From contig JAHLLD010000010.1 of NCBI GenBank assembly GCA_020444325.1, positions 107,507-171,506 on the forward strand: a stretch of 64,000 nucleotides of DNA, given 5' to 3'. The notes under the pieces were generated by a model. It did not search any database, was not told the DNA's origin, and was given only the letters and a program-made list of their open reading frames with translations. Below, in pieces: positions 35,625 through 44,746 of this stretch. The number at the start of each line of letters is the position of its first letter. Position 1 is the first letter of the stretch. Origin of the DNA: a bacterium. Lineage in GTDB: Bacteria > Bacteroidota > Ignavibacteria > SZUA-365. A program made the position numbers and the translations under genes.

Positions 35625-36587
35625 TCAGAGTATTACGGGACGAACGGTACGGAAGCCGATAAAGTAGTAGATGTAATCCGGTGCAGCGAACGTACGGTTC
35701 GCGGAGCGGAGTTCAATCGCATCGCTCCCCCAGTTCCCACCCCGGGGCACATGATAGTCACCACTTTCCGGTCCCGCAGGATCGACGGAAGGCGATGCGC
35801 CGTAGAAATCGGCCCCGTACCAGTCGTGGCACCATTCCGACAGATTCCCGGCCATATCATAGAGTCCGAGATTATTTGGCTGTCTCCCGCCAACAGGCTG
35901 CCCACCGAAACGGCTGTCACCAGCACCATGATTCCAGGAATTTCCGCTCCACACGGCGTAGCTGCTGATCTCTGCACTGTCGGCAGCGGTGAGCGGATAA
36001 TCCGCGATGTCTTTTCCCCAGGAGAAATCCGTGCTGCTGCCTGCGCGGCTGGCGAATTCCCATTCCGCCTCGGTCGGCAACCGGTAACCATTCCGATCCG
36101 GGTACATGCTAAGGTCCGCAAGCACGCAGCCGTTACCAGGAACACCATTGATGGCAGAGTATTCATACACGGTGTCCAGCCCGGCGGTCTTGCTGAGTGC
36201 GTTACAGTACAGCGCGGCATCGCCCCACTCAACATTGTACGCAGGATAGTTGGCGCCAACACCGTAGGGGGCCGCCCATACAGGAGAAGTATACGAGGGA
36301 TACGCTGCCGACATCACTGCAGCATACTGCGCCTGCGTCACCTCCGTGCTGTCCATATAGAAATTGCGCGTGAGCTGTACAGTGTGCTCTGGTAACTCAT
36401 CGCTGTAGCCGTTTGAGGAGCCCATGGTGAATGAGAACCCGGCGGCATGGATGAGCACCATACTGCCTTCACGTTCCGGCGTAATGGGGTTATTGTTCAC
36501 GGAATCGTCATCGTCGCTGCTGCATGCAGGAATCGCGAACGTGACGCACAACAGGGAAAGCGCCAGTATTGACGGAAGGAATTTCAT
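35625..36587 (-). CDS. SUMF1/formylglycine-generating-enzyme-fold lipoprotein, no catalytic cysteines
   Basis: A 320-aa lipoprotein (lipobox IPACSS, followed by a run of Asp and Asn). The body has the SUMF1 fold signature: FTMGSSNGYSDELPEHTVQLTRNFYMDSTEVTQAQY, NPAYNVEW-like segment, GYRLPTEAEWEFASRAG, NLGLYDMAGNLSEWCHDWY and VPRGGNWGSD.IELRSANR. The two copper-binding cysteines of true formylglycine-generating enzymes are absent from the last block, so it is more likely a non-sulfatase member that binds or modifies other substrates. The start at 36587 begins the signal peptide. First gene of the operon. Confidence 0.85.
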   Translation of the reverse strand: MKFLPSILALSLLCVTFAIPACSSDDDDSVNNNPITPEREGSMVLIHAAGFSFTMGSSNGYSDELPEHTVQLTRNFYMDSTEVTQAQYAAVMSAAYPSYTSPVWAAPYGVGANYPAYNVEWGDAALYCNALSKTAGLDTVYEYSAINGVPGNGCVLADLSMYPDRNGYRLPTEAEWEFASRAGSSTDFSWGKDIADYPLTAADSAEISSYAVWSGNSWNHGAGDSRFGGQPVGGRQPNNLGLYDMAGNLSEWCHDWYGADFYGASPSVDPAGPESGDYHVPRGGNWGSDAIELRSANRTFAAPDYIYYFIGFRTVRPVIL

Positions 36588-36702
36588 AGTGGGCTCACAA
36601 GATGTGGAGTACTGAAGAGCGAAGCGGCCAGAGCACGTTCCCAAATAAGACAACCCAGGGGCCGGAAAGTTTCAGTAGCGGCGAAAAAAACCTGCAAATC
36701 AG

Positions 36703-37065
36703 CTATTTATTGCTCTCGACCTTGAGCTTCGCTGCGTTTTTCACTGAAGAAACATAGCCAAGGACGGCATTCCACAGACTTGATCCCCCACTGGCAAGGA
36801 GTCCGAGGGCCAGGATGCCCGGAAAGCTCGTCCAGCTCTCCGGGAGAATTTCCGCGGCCGCCGGCATGGTCAGATGCGCGGTAAATATCCCTGAAGCCAT
36901 TGCCAGCAATTGCAGCACAACAACGCGCCACGATTCTACGCGTGCGTCCTCAGCTTTGTCACGGAGAAACGGCGTGAGCCCCTTGATGATTTCAACGAGG
37001 CGTTCGGACGCAATGCTCAGGGCAACCAGGAACAGAATGAGATCGGAAAGCTGCGTAAGTACCAT
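36703..37065 (-). CDS. Small membrane protein, unknown function
   Basis: A 120-aa protein with one N-terminal helix (residues about 5-28), an amphipathic charged stretch (LTPFLRDKAEDARVESWR) and two further hydrophobic segments. I do not recognise a family. A strong AAGGAGG Shine-Dalgarno supports the start. It is 115 bases upstream of the CotH/VTC operon and could be its first gene or a separate unit. A TTATGCAG palindrome lies 87 bases upstream, matching two palindromes in front of the nikR operon. Confidence 0.65.
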   Translation of the reverse strand: MVLTQLSDLILFLVALSIASERLVEIIKGLTPFLRDKAEDARVESWRVVVLQLLAMASGIFTAHLTMPAAAEILPESWTSFPGILALGLLASGGSSLWNAVLGYVSSVKNAAKLKVESNK

Positions 37066-37151
37066 GTGGCCTCCTTGTGAATGGTTCCATGTGGTATGGT
37101 GTCACAACGCTTCCTTTCAAATCCCCTTTTATGGATGTGTTTGGTGAAATT

Positions 37152-37170
37152 TTATGCAGTTTCTGCATAA
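37152..37170. promoter_or_regulatory. TTATGCAG-N3-CTGCATAA palindrome
   Basis: TTATGCAGTTTCTGCATAA has perfect 8-base arms. Two similar sites occur at 48115-48133 and 48149-48165. The spacing and symmetry suggest a dimeric repressor operator, upstream of the small membrane protein gene (start 37065). Confidence 0.55.
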
Positions 37171-37263
37171 AGTACAAGGCAGTCAGGTATTTCTACCCCC
37201 TCCTGCTGCTCTTTCAACAGCTGCGGCGACACTCCCTCCCTGTCCAGAAATCGCGCTTGAATA

Positions 37264-40200
37264 TCAATGCCTGAGCGCTATTCTGCGTACCATGCTGAAC
37301 GATGTGCCACGAACATGCAGCAGATAGATACCGGATGGCAGTTCCAGTCCAGAAAGCGTCACCTGCAGAACACGTGCGCGTTTGCGGATACTGCGTGACA
37401 ACGTGCGTCCGAGTGCATCGGTGAGAGCAAGTTCCACAGGTTCCTCTTTCACAAGCTGCAACTGCACGTTGATCGATGCGGAAGCGGGATTAGGGTACAC
37501 ATCAAACGCACGCACTTCCGCAGGCAGGACTTCTATGGAAAGCACATCGACGGGGAATTCCTCCGACCAGGCCTCGCAGCCGTTGGCGTCGGTGATGCGC
37601 ACGCGGTATGTGCCGGTTGCCGTGGTCTGATGAAACTGGTTGTCTGAATCCGGCAGCGGATTGCCGTCGAGATACCACTCGTAGTGCGAGGCGACGCTGC
37701 TGGTGAGCAGATCGCCAAAACGCTCGATCACGGGCGTTTCGGGCGGCGGCGCCATCGTCACAATGAGGCTGTCACTCATTCCCCGGCATCCGCTCGAATC
37801 GATCACTTCGCACTGGTAATATCCCTCAGTCGTCACTTCGATCCGCTGCGAATGGTCGCCTGTATTCCAGGCGTAGGACAGGTAGCCATCCCCAGCATCC
37901 AGCACTGCTGTATCTCCGGCACACAACGGGAGCGCGGTGAGCGAAACGACATGCGGCGTGGGCGGAGTCAACATGGATACGGCAACGGTATCAGAGCTGC
38001 CGCGACGCTGCGCGGATGAAACCAGGCAGAAGTACTCGCCGGCATCATGCACCGTAATGCGCCGTGTGGTCGCTCCGGTGTTCCACTCGTACGCATCGCG
38101 TCCCCCACCCGCATCGAGCGATACGGAATCACCGGGACAGATGGCAAGGGCGCCGCTGGCGATGAGCAGGAAATGAAAATCATTCTGATCGATGCCGGGA
38201 ATGGGGATTTCGAGATCACAGCTCCTGGCCCCGGTGGAATTGGATTGTGCAGTCGCATGCACTGTCGGTGTAATGGAGCGCTGGACCACAGGGTACTGCA
38301 GCATCCAGACGAGCGTGTCCGTTCCTCCCGGTGGCAGAGGGTCACGGCGGAGATACTTCCTGAAGTTGTCGGGTGCATCAGGACCGGCAAGCTCCATGTT
38401 CTCGGGAGGGACGAGGTAGACGTTGACGTCATCGGCGGGACGACCGCCGATATTGCTTATGACGGCAGTGAGGGGAAATGGCATGGGTTCGTAGCGGAAA
38501 TCCAGGGCGTCAACCTTGATCTCAGGAGCGGACAAGCTGCAGCGCAGAATGCCGTCCGCGCGGGGAATCTCAACCTGATAGCAGCATTCTACGGGTGGAT
38601 GGTTGTCGAACAACGCAGTAATGCACACTTCCGTGCTCACATCATGCAGGCGCACAGGGGTCTCCAGATCCCATGACACGGCGGCATGGCTCCCGGGTGT
38701 GATATCCGAGAACGCATAGATAATAGTATCCTGCAGCGGCTGTACGAGGTGAAGGATCGTGCTGTCATAGTTGAGAGCAAAACGCGCCTCCTTCGCGTCA
38801 GCGCTGCCGGCATTCAGAAAACGTGTCATCACAGGAAAAGGATTCGGTGCGTAGTTCTCACTCATTCTGTCCCACTGCAGCGTGCGCATTCCCTGTGTCT
38901 CACAGTAGACCAGGGGTATGGGACCAGGTGGAAACAGGCTGACCTGTGCCGTCACGGGATCAGAGCGCAGGCAACCGGATGCAAAGGACATTCCTCCCAG
39001 CGTTACGTCAGTCTGCACGGTGTCATGCTGTGATACCGTAGAAAAATGCAGTTCCAGGAACGGCCCCGTTCCGTGGATCAGACGCTTGACCTGCGTTGTG
39101 ATAAGTGCGCCATCCTGCCGTGAGGTCAGTGTCAGGGGCACCCCGTCGAGCAGTGTTCCCGGCGGAGCGGTCACCTGCTGCAGTTCGATTTTCGTCCTGT
39201 CGAAGACCAGGGGTACGCTCAGCGGCTGAAAGACCGTACTATCAACCGGAGATGCGAGCCAGACGGTCAGATTCAGGTCATTTCCTCCCTGCACGTATGC
39301 ATCCGCGAGATGAAAGTCGAGCGAACGGTAGGTACCGGCATCGAGCGGCGCCTGAAGGCTGAACGATTCGACATCGGCCCCGGAACAGAAGTGCTCCAGA
39401 CGGAGGTCGACCTGGAACATGCTGCCGTCAGCGCATTGCCTGTCGAACGTAAGCGCACATTCACTGGAACAGAAACGTGCATCCGTGAACAGCTCGAGAT
39501 AGGCATTCGTCAGCTGGGTCGTATCCATGACAACGAAATTCTTCCCTCCCGTCTGCTGTGCCACCATCTGTCCGTACATGCTGTTGGACCCGAGCTGGAC
39601 AATATTGATGCGTATATCACGCCAGTTCGCAGCATCCACAATATCCTCCCAGGTATGGAGCGAGGAGTTGTCGATGCCATCGGTGAGGAGAATGATGGAT
39701 TTGCAGGAATTGTGTGCTGCTCGATTCAGAGTATCGAGTGCCTGGTACACGGCATCCCATATCGCGGTGGCACCGGACGCCGGCAGCTGATCCATCGCGG
39801 CCTTGAGCCACGGTTTCTGCGTCGTCATGGCGCTTCCGCGTTCGAGCTGTTCGGTAAACCAGTACAACGATGCTTCATCAGTGCTGCCGTTCATGCGACT
39901 GATGAAGCATTTGCCCGCCGTTTTCGCCGCTTCATTATACGTGCCTGCCATGCTGCCGCTCGCATCGAAGAGCAGCATGCAGGAGAAGGGACTCCCGCCC
40001 GGTGCCGGTGTCTGCAGCGTGAAATCCGTCACTTCGTCACCGTTGTCGTACAGCCGGAAATTTTCCTTTTTCAGATCGACACGATGCACACCGCCACACA
40101 GGACCTTGAAGTGGGTGACGATGCGGGGCCAGGACGTCCATGTTCGGGTGATGGTAAGATCCGGCTGCGCCTGCAGTGGCACTGAAAACAGGGTGCAGCT

Positions 40201-40314
40201 CAACAGGCAGACGAGAGCGAAGACAACAGGGTATCCAGCTCTGGTGAAGGGACCGAAGTTCAGGATGAAACGCGAAATTCGCGTTGGGAAAAATGACTGG
40301 AACAACGCACGCAT
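37264..40314 (-). CDS. Secreted von Willebrand factor A protein with T9SS tail
   Basis: A 1016-aa protein with a signal sequence (hydrophobic segment near residues 30-50). A VWA domain follows with an intact MIDAS motif (LLFDASGSMAG, about residue 115) and supporting DG-type and Thr ligands (ILLTDGIDNS). The middle is beta-rich with repeated cell-surface modules, including two blocks with ICPGDSVSLDAG.. / LCAGDTAVLDAGDGYLSYAWNTG, similar to Ig-like modules of T9SS substrates. The end (VYPNPASASINVQL...LPSGIYLLHVRG) is a sorting domain. Probable adhesin or matrix protein. I prefer the ATG at 40314 because GGATGGTG precedes it; 40326 is an alternative. Confidence 0.83.
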   Translation of the reverse strand: MRALFQSFFPTRISRFILNFGPFTRAGYPVVFALVCLLSCTLFSVPLQAQPDLTITRTWTSWPRIVTHFKVLCGGVHRVDLKKENFRLYDNGDEVTDFTLQTPAPGGSPFSCMLLFDASGSMAGTYNEAAKTAGKCFISRMNGSTDEASLYWFTEQLERGSAMTTQKPWLKAAMDQLPASGATAIWDAVYQALDTLNRAAHNSCKSIILLTDGIDNSSLHTWEDIVDAANWRDIRINIVQLGSNSMYGQMVAQQTGGKNFVVMDTTQLTNAYLELFTDARFCSSECALTFDRQCADGSMFQVDLRLEHFCSGADVESFSLQAPLDAGTYRSLDFHLADAYVQGGNDLNLTVWLASPVDSTVFQPLSVPLVFDRTKIELQQVTAPPGTLLDGVPLTLTSRQDGALITTQVKRLIHGTGPFLELHFSTVSQHDTVQTDVTLGGMSFASGCLRSDPVTAQVSLFPPGPIPLVYCETQGMRTLQWDRMSENYAPNPFPVMTRFLNAGSADAKEARFALNYDSTILHLVQPLQDTIIYAFSDITPGSHAAVSWDLETPVRLHDVSTEVCITALFDNHPPVECCYQVEIPRADGILRCSLSAPEIKVDALDFRYEPMPFPLTAVISNIGGRPADDVNVYLVPPENMELAGPDAPDNFRKYLRRDPLPPGGTDTLVWMLQYPVVQRSITPTVHATAQSNSTGARSCDLEIPIPGIDQNDFHFLLIASGALAICPGDSVSLDAGGGRDAYEWNTGATTRRITVHDAGEYFCLVSSAQRRGSSDTVAVSMLTPPTPHVVSLTALPLCAGDTAVLDAGDGYLSYAWNTGDHSQRIEVTTEGYYQCEVIDSSGCRGMSDSLIVTMAPPPETPVIERFGDLLTSSVASHYEWYLDGNPLPDSDNQFHQTTATGTYRVRITDANGCEAWSEEFPVDVLSIEVLPAEVRAFDVYPNPASASINVQLQLVKEEPVELALTDALGRTLSRSIRKRARVLQVTLSGLELPSGIYLLHVRGTSFSMVRRIALRH

Positions 40315-40540
40315 AACACCATCCATCGAAGGATCGAACGCTCTATGGAAATTACGCGGTGGACTACCGTCTTCACCCCCGGGTTTGCTCTGGGTACGGC
40401 AGCGATGAACCGTGATTCTGAGCTATTCGTTCTTCCCGCAAGTTATGGATTTCATTGTCTGATGCAAGTGCGTTGAAGAGCATGAGACCATCCGGCAGAA
40501 TTCGGCCTGCTGTCCTCTCTCCCGCATCCTACAGCACACC

Positions 40541-42178
40541 TCACCTGAGATGATGAAACACGGTCATCGTCCGGTGGCCCCGCTCATCCGTCACGGCAAC
40601 CGTATACAGACCAGCCGGCAGTTTCCGCATATCAATGCGCACCATCGTGCGTTCTGCCTGCATGACCTGTAAATCGCGACGCCGTACAAGAGCACCCTGC
40701 ATATTGAACACGCACAGTACAAGTGCACGATTCCGATCTGAATTGACTGCAAGCGTCACATCCTCTCTGGCAGGTTGAGGGAAGCACTGCACAGTGAAGG
40801 CGTCCGGCTGCGCGCGCGCCGGTTCGACCGCGGTCGTTGTGGTATCTACCCAGGCAAGCGTCTCTATATTCGCGTCCATCCAATTCGAGCGGTCATGTAT
40901 CCACTGCTTGAGATATGAAATCTCTTCAGCCCAGGTGTCGCCGACGAAATAATTCGGCCACACGCTCGTCCCGAGCAGTTCCCACCGTGTAAAATGCCGC
41001 TGCTGTGCTTCGTTGAGCAGGACGACCAGCGAATCGATTCTGTGCTCGAGTTTCGCCGTCGCCAGCACCCCGGTTCGCAACTCTCGCCAGCGTGCGGAAA
41101 GACGGGCAACGAACGCGGGGTCCTCAAGCAGCCTGTGCCACCAGAATGGAACGCGACCGTAATGTGACCGCCAGCCTGTCGTGAGCATGGCATCATTGTA
41201 GTTTGCGTTTCCGAAGGCGAGATTGAAATCCCATACCGGTCCCGCGACAATCCGATGATCAATGCTGTTGCGATCCTTGTGCAGATACAAACTCGCAACG
41301 AATCCATCCACATTGTTGCACCACTCGTTGATCAGGATGTAATCGACGAACGATTCAATATTAAGATACGCGGGATACCCGGTTCCCGGATCTGCGAATT
41401 CGTCGCTGCGCATGACGTTCTCATAATCCCGGATGAGATCCTGCATATACCATCGCTGGTGAATATTGAGGTTCTTGGACTTCGGATAGACGTGCCAGTA
41501 CACGAAGTACCCGATGGAATCCTCGGCGCCGGGAAATCCGATATCACCCTCCCGGCCGTTGTGATCGATCGCGACGATATACCCGCCGGTGCGTGCATCC
41601 CCCTCGGTGATGGAGGCATCGAGTTTCGAAATACTCACTCGGTCCTTATCCCGTTTGATCTGTTCGAGAAGGACGTACACACCCTGGTACTCATTGTTGA
41701 GAACGAGCTCACAGTAGTGCGTGCGGCTCGCATACCATCCCATCTGGCGTGCCGTCTCATAGACGAGCACATCGCGCATGAGTGACTTGTCCACATACGG
41801 CGCAAAAAGAATCCAATCGTGTTCCTTCGGAAAATCCATCAGCGGAACATTGTCTTCCTCCCCTTCCGCATCAAGCGTTTCCAGCAGATACTGCTTCTGC
41901 GGATAGGTCTGGGACGAGTTGCCGCGCAATTCGATATCGATACTGCCGTTGAAATGATTGCACGGATGATGGGTACAGTTCACCCCATGATTTTTGACAA
42001 TACCCATATGCGCCCGGATTTTGGGTTCATCCGGTATTGGCGTGCCCTGCGTGTCGAGAATAACGATGGGGAGATTTGAGGAAACGAATTCCACGTGCTG
42101 CGCTGAAAGTTCTCCCGCCGCATGGAATAATGTGATCGCCAGGATCAGCAGGACGGTGTGCTGCTTTTTGAAAAACAT
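40541..42178 (-). CDS. Second CotH-family protein with T9SS tail
   Basis: A 545-aa secreted protein. Signal peptide at residues 1-26 (start ATG at 42178 with CGGAG upstream). The CotH domain has LRGNSSQTYPQKQYLLE, GWYASRTHYCELVLNNEYQGVYVLLEQIKRDKDRVSI, the catalytic-loop-like EWCNNVDGFVASLYLHKD and GPVWDFNLAFGNANY. Residues about 470-545 (VQCFPQPAREDVTLAV ... LPAGLYTVAVTDERG) form the sorting tail. Related to but clearly different from the CotH at 34057; a local duplication is not obvious. It is separated from the VWA gene by 214 bases. Confidence 0.86.
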   Translation of the reverse strand: MFFKKQHTVLLILAITLFHAAGELSAQHVEFVSSNLPIVILDTQGTPIPDEPKIRAHMGIVKNHGVNCTHHPCNHFNGSIDIELRGNSSQTYPQKQYLLETLDAEGEEDNVPLMDFPKEHDWILFAPYVDKSLMRDVLVYETARQMGWYASRTHYCELVLNNEYQGVYVLLEQIKRDKDRVSISKLDASITEGDARTGGYIVAIDHNGREGDIGFPGAEDSIGYFVYWHVYPKSKNLNIHQRWYMQDLIRDYENVMRSDEFADPGTGYPAYLNIESFVDYILINEWCNNVDGFVASLYLHKDRNSIDHRIVAGPVWDFNLAFGNANYNDAMLTTGWRSHYGRVPFWWHRLLEDPAFVARLSARWRELRTGVLATAKLEHRIDSLVVLLNEAQQRHFTRWELLGTSVWPNYFVGDTWAEEISYLKQWIHDRSNWMDANIETLAWVDTTTTAVEPARAQPDAFTVQCFPQPAREDVTLAVNSDRNRALVLCVFNMQGALVRRRDLQVMQAERTMVRIDMRKLPAGLYTVAVTDERGHRTMTVFHHLR

Positions 42179-42485
42179 ACGCGCTCCGGACCGTGTCGTA
42201 ACTACAAAGCACATGCGATTGCATGAAGGAAGTCATCTCACGAGAGCTGCCCGGAATTCCGTGCACGATGAATACCGCGGAACAGAGTCTGATGAGGTGC
42301 CCCGAAAGCCGGATACTCTATGGCTGCCACACAATGCGTATTGCTGGCAGGTTTATCCGATTCAGAACAACCTAGAAACAACCGGAGTGTGAAAAAGTTA
42401 CGCTGACGAGGCAGGACCAGCCACAGTTTTTCAGGCTGCTGATCGAAGCCTTTGCGAAGAGCTTCCGCTCCCTCCCCCCGGAGGA
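42179..42485. other. Intergenic stretch without a gene
   Basis: About 300 bases with no supported coding sequence. I see no clear terminator, only a GC-rich purine/pyrimidine stretch near 42465-42485. It likely holds the promoter of the second CotH gene. Confidence 0.4.
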
Positions 42486-43919
42486 CTATTCTTTGACGAG
42501 GCGTGCGAGTAGTGGGAGTACGACGTCGGGACGCTGCATCATCGACTTCACAAAGGCCAGGCGCGCGCTTTCCGGAACGGCCTCAAAATCTGCGAACAGT
42601 TCTGAGGTCTTCCCGGGAGTATACCACAGATGAAGGTATCCTGCAGCTTCCACTGCGTAAGTGTATCGCTCCTCACCGCTTATTGTAGGATTCGCAAAAC
42701 GCAGGTCGATGCGCTGTGGCGGCAGAAGCGTGCAATACTCCCCGTCTTCGGCCTGAACCGCAGACAGCCGGTCACCTCCATTCTCATCAATACAGCGAAG
42801 CATGCGAAGTTCTTCCGGAGGTGATGCTGCGACGGGGTCCCAGGCGATGCGCACATCGAGCACTTCCCACAGTCCGGGAAGCGATTGCAGCTGGAGACGC
42901 AGCTGCTCGCCCTGCAGGTCTTTCACGGAAAAAGGCAGTGCACGCGTGAACGGGATCTCGGTTCCTTCCGGTTCAATGCGTCCCACCATGTGAGCATCCG
43001 TTCCCATGCGGACCTGCAAACCACAACGCCGCAGCCACTCCTTCAGCGACGCTATGGTTTCCGGATCCTGTTCGAGATCACGGATGAAGCGCAGGGCGTC
43101 ATCGCCCAGCCAGGTGAAGGTCTCCTGGAAGATGCCGCCGGTCATTTCGCGATTTTTCGCTGTGACGAGCAGCATTGCCGTTTCTGCATCTTCAGGACAA
43201 CGCACGATGTACTCCCCTCCATCCTTCGCCGCAGCTGTCCGGTGCATGGTGGTGGAGGCACTGCAGAGCCAGGCTCCGCCGTTATTGTCGAGGTACAGTT
43301 CCTGATCCGCCCTGTGGGCATAGCGGAAGAGACGCACGCGGTCAATGTAATGCGTCTCGGGACGCTCATTCGTCATGCGAATGCGCAGCTCTCCCTGTTC
43401 TTCATGCAGCGAAGGCAGCACATGCCTTGTGCCACGCTGCAGGGATTTGCCGAGGGATGTTCCGAATGTTTCTGCTTCGAGTACGTATTCCTCCCCGTTC
43501 CAGCTGTAGACGTAGGGACAGGATTCGGACTCGGGGTTTTCGGAGCGGATTTCCGTTTTACTCTCCCGCAATATCGCTGCCGCGACGAAACCGGTGAACA
43601 CCACCGCGGCTGCCACGGTGAATATCGTCCCCGACTCATCCCTGCGCTCGACCTGGGCATATTCGATATCGTCAAGGGGGATATCCCCGTCGAAGCTCGC
43701 GCGAAATCCCTCCATTTCCCGGCTGCCTTTCCCCTGCAACGCATCGTTTTCAAGGTCATAGCTGTCAAGATGATATACCGCGCCATCCCGGGTGAGTACG
43801 GACAATGTTGCGCTCTGGTCGCTTTGCTGAAGCTGCGAGTAATCTCTCACCGGATCGACGTGCACACAGGCGGACAGCAGCAGGACGCTGGCCAGTGCTA
43901 TACTGATAATGCGTTTCAT
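42486..43919 (-). CDS. Large lipoprotein, unknown function
   Basis: A 477-aa lipoprotein (signal ends LLSACVH). Residues about 25-90 resemble a domain of strand-rich lipoproteins of T9SS-type bacteria (SVLTRDGAVYHLDSYDLENDALQGKGSRE). A hydrophobic stretch at about 100-117 follows, then SCPYVYSWNGEEYVLEAETFGTSLGKSLQRGTRH, which recalls bacterial surface proteins with a YSWNGE.YV.E pattern. No catalytic motif was recognised. Gene spacing (14 bases) indicates cotranscription with the beta-barrel gene upstream. Confidence 0.7.
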   Translation of the reverse strand: MKRIISIALASVLLLSACVHVDPVRDYSQLQQSDQSATLSVLTRDGAVYHLDSYDLENDALQGKGSREMEGFRASFDGDIPLDDIEYAQVERRDESGTIFTVAAAVVFTGFVAAAILRESKTEIRSENPESESCPYVYSWNGEEYVLEAETFGTSLGKSLQRGTRHVLPSLHEEQGELRIRMTNERPETHYIDRVRLFRYAHRADQELYLDNNGGAWLCSASTTMHRTAAAKDGGEYIVRCPEDAETAMLLVTAKNREMTGGIFQETFTWLGDDALRFIRDLEQDPETIASLKEWLRRCGLQVRMGTDAHMVGRIEPEGTEIPFTRALPFSVKDLQGEQLRLQLQSLPGLWEVLDVRIAWDPVAASPPEELRMLRCIDENGGDRLSAVQAEDGEYCTLLPPQRIDLRFANPTISGEERYTYAVEAAGYLHLWYTPGKTSELFADFEAVPESARLAFVKSMMQRPDVVLPLLARLVKE

Positions 43920-43933
43920 ATTTGTGTTCTCCC

Positions 43934-44650
43934 TTAAAACTGAAATAACAGGTAGGCACCGCCGATGAAGGCGGAGGTACTGACATCTTCCACGGTCGGC
44001 ATGAAGTCGTAACCCACAGACATCCCGAGAATCGGTCCACCGATCATGTCGATTTCGGCGCCCATGAGCATATGCATCCCGACTTCCCGCGACTTGATGT
44101 GCCGGACAATGTCTCTTCCCGCTGCGACGGGATACCCCTTGAATTCATAGTCGATGCGCGTGACCCCGGCACCGCCGTAGAAACTGAACATGCTCGTCGG
44201 ATGTGGGGTAAAGTGTCCTGTCACCGTCAGTGCGGAGCGAATCCAGTCAGTGGAGTGGTTGATGGAACTGTGTCCACCCAGGGGACAGTACTCCGTACTC
44301 GCGGTTACTCCCAGCCACGAATTGATCTGCAGACGCGTCTGCAGTCCGATCGATGCCAGGGGACTGTCGGCAGAAGGCCTGGTTGACTCGGTATAGAAGG
44401 CATCCTGACCACCGAGATCAGGATTCGCGATCTGCATGCGCAATCCGAACGAGAGTTCGGGAAATACGCGGATACGATAGTTGTCGGCATGATACGCGAA
44501 GGCGGGAATATCCCCCGTCGCGGCATCAGCACCAATCACGGCACCCTCCACATCTGCGGTGGAGTCTGCCTTCTGTCCACTCGCTGTGAGGGGCAGGACA
44601 ATGAATAAGAATAGAAAGACAGGACCTGCGGTCCGGTTGAACCTGCTCAT
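43934..44650 (-). CDS. Outer-membrane beta-barrel protein
   Basis: A 238-aa protein with a signal peptide (residues about 10-26) and alternating hydrophobic strands typical of an 8-stranded barrel (MFSFYGGAGVTRIDYEF, GPILGMSVGYDF, GGAYLLFQF). It ends in a Phe, the usual outer-membrane C-terminal signature. Family not identified. It precedes the lipoprotein gene by 14 bases, so the pair may form an outer-membrane unit. Confidence 0.68.
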   Translation of the reverse strand: MSRFNRTAGPVFLFLFIVLPLTASGQKADSTADVEGAVIGADAATGDIPAFAYHADNYRIRVFPELSFGLRMQIANPDLGGQDAFYTESTRPSADSPLASIGLQTRLQINSWLGVTASTEYCPLGGHSSINHSTDWIRSALTVTGHFTPHPTSMFSFYGGAGVTRIDYEFKGYPVAAGRDIVRHIKSREVGMHMLMGAEIDMIGGPILGMSVGYDFMPTVEDVSTSAFIGGAYLLFQF

Positions 44651-44746
44651 AATGTTTCCCTAAAAATGTATGATACGGCTTGAGCGATAGTCGGTATCCG
44701 GAGCTCAATATATGTTTCCTGCTTTCGAATGCAAGTTACAATTTCG

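Noticed and set aside
35625..36587. Formylglycine-generating enzyme annotation
   Set aside because: The fold is right but the catalytic cysteines are absent; called SUMF1-fold only.
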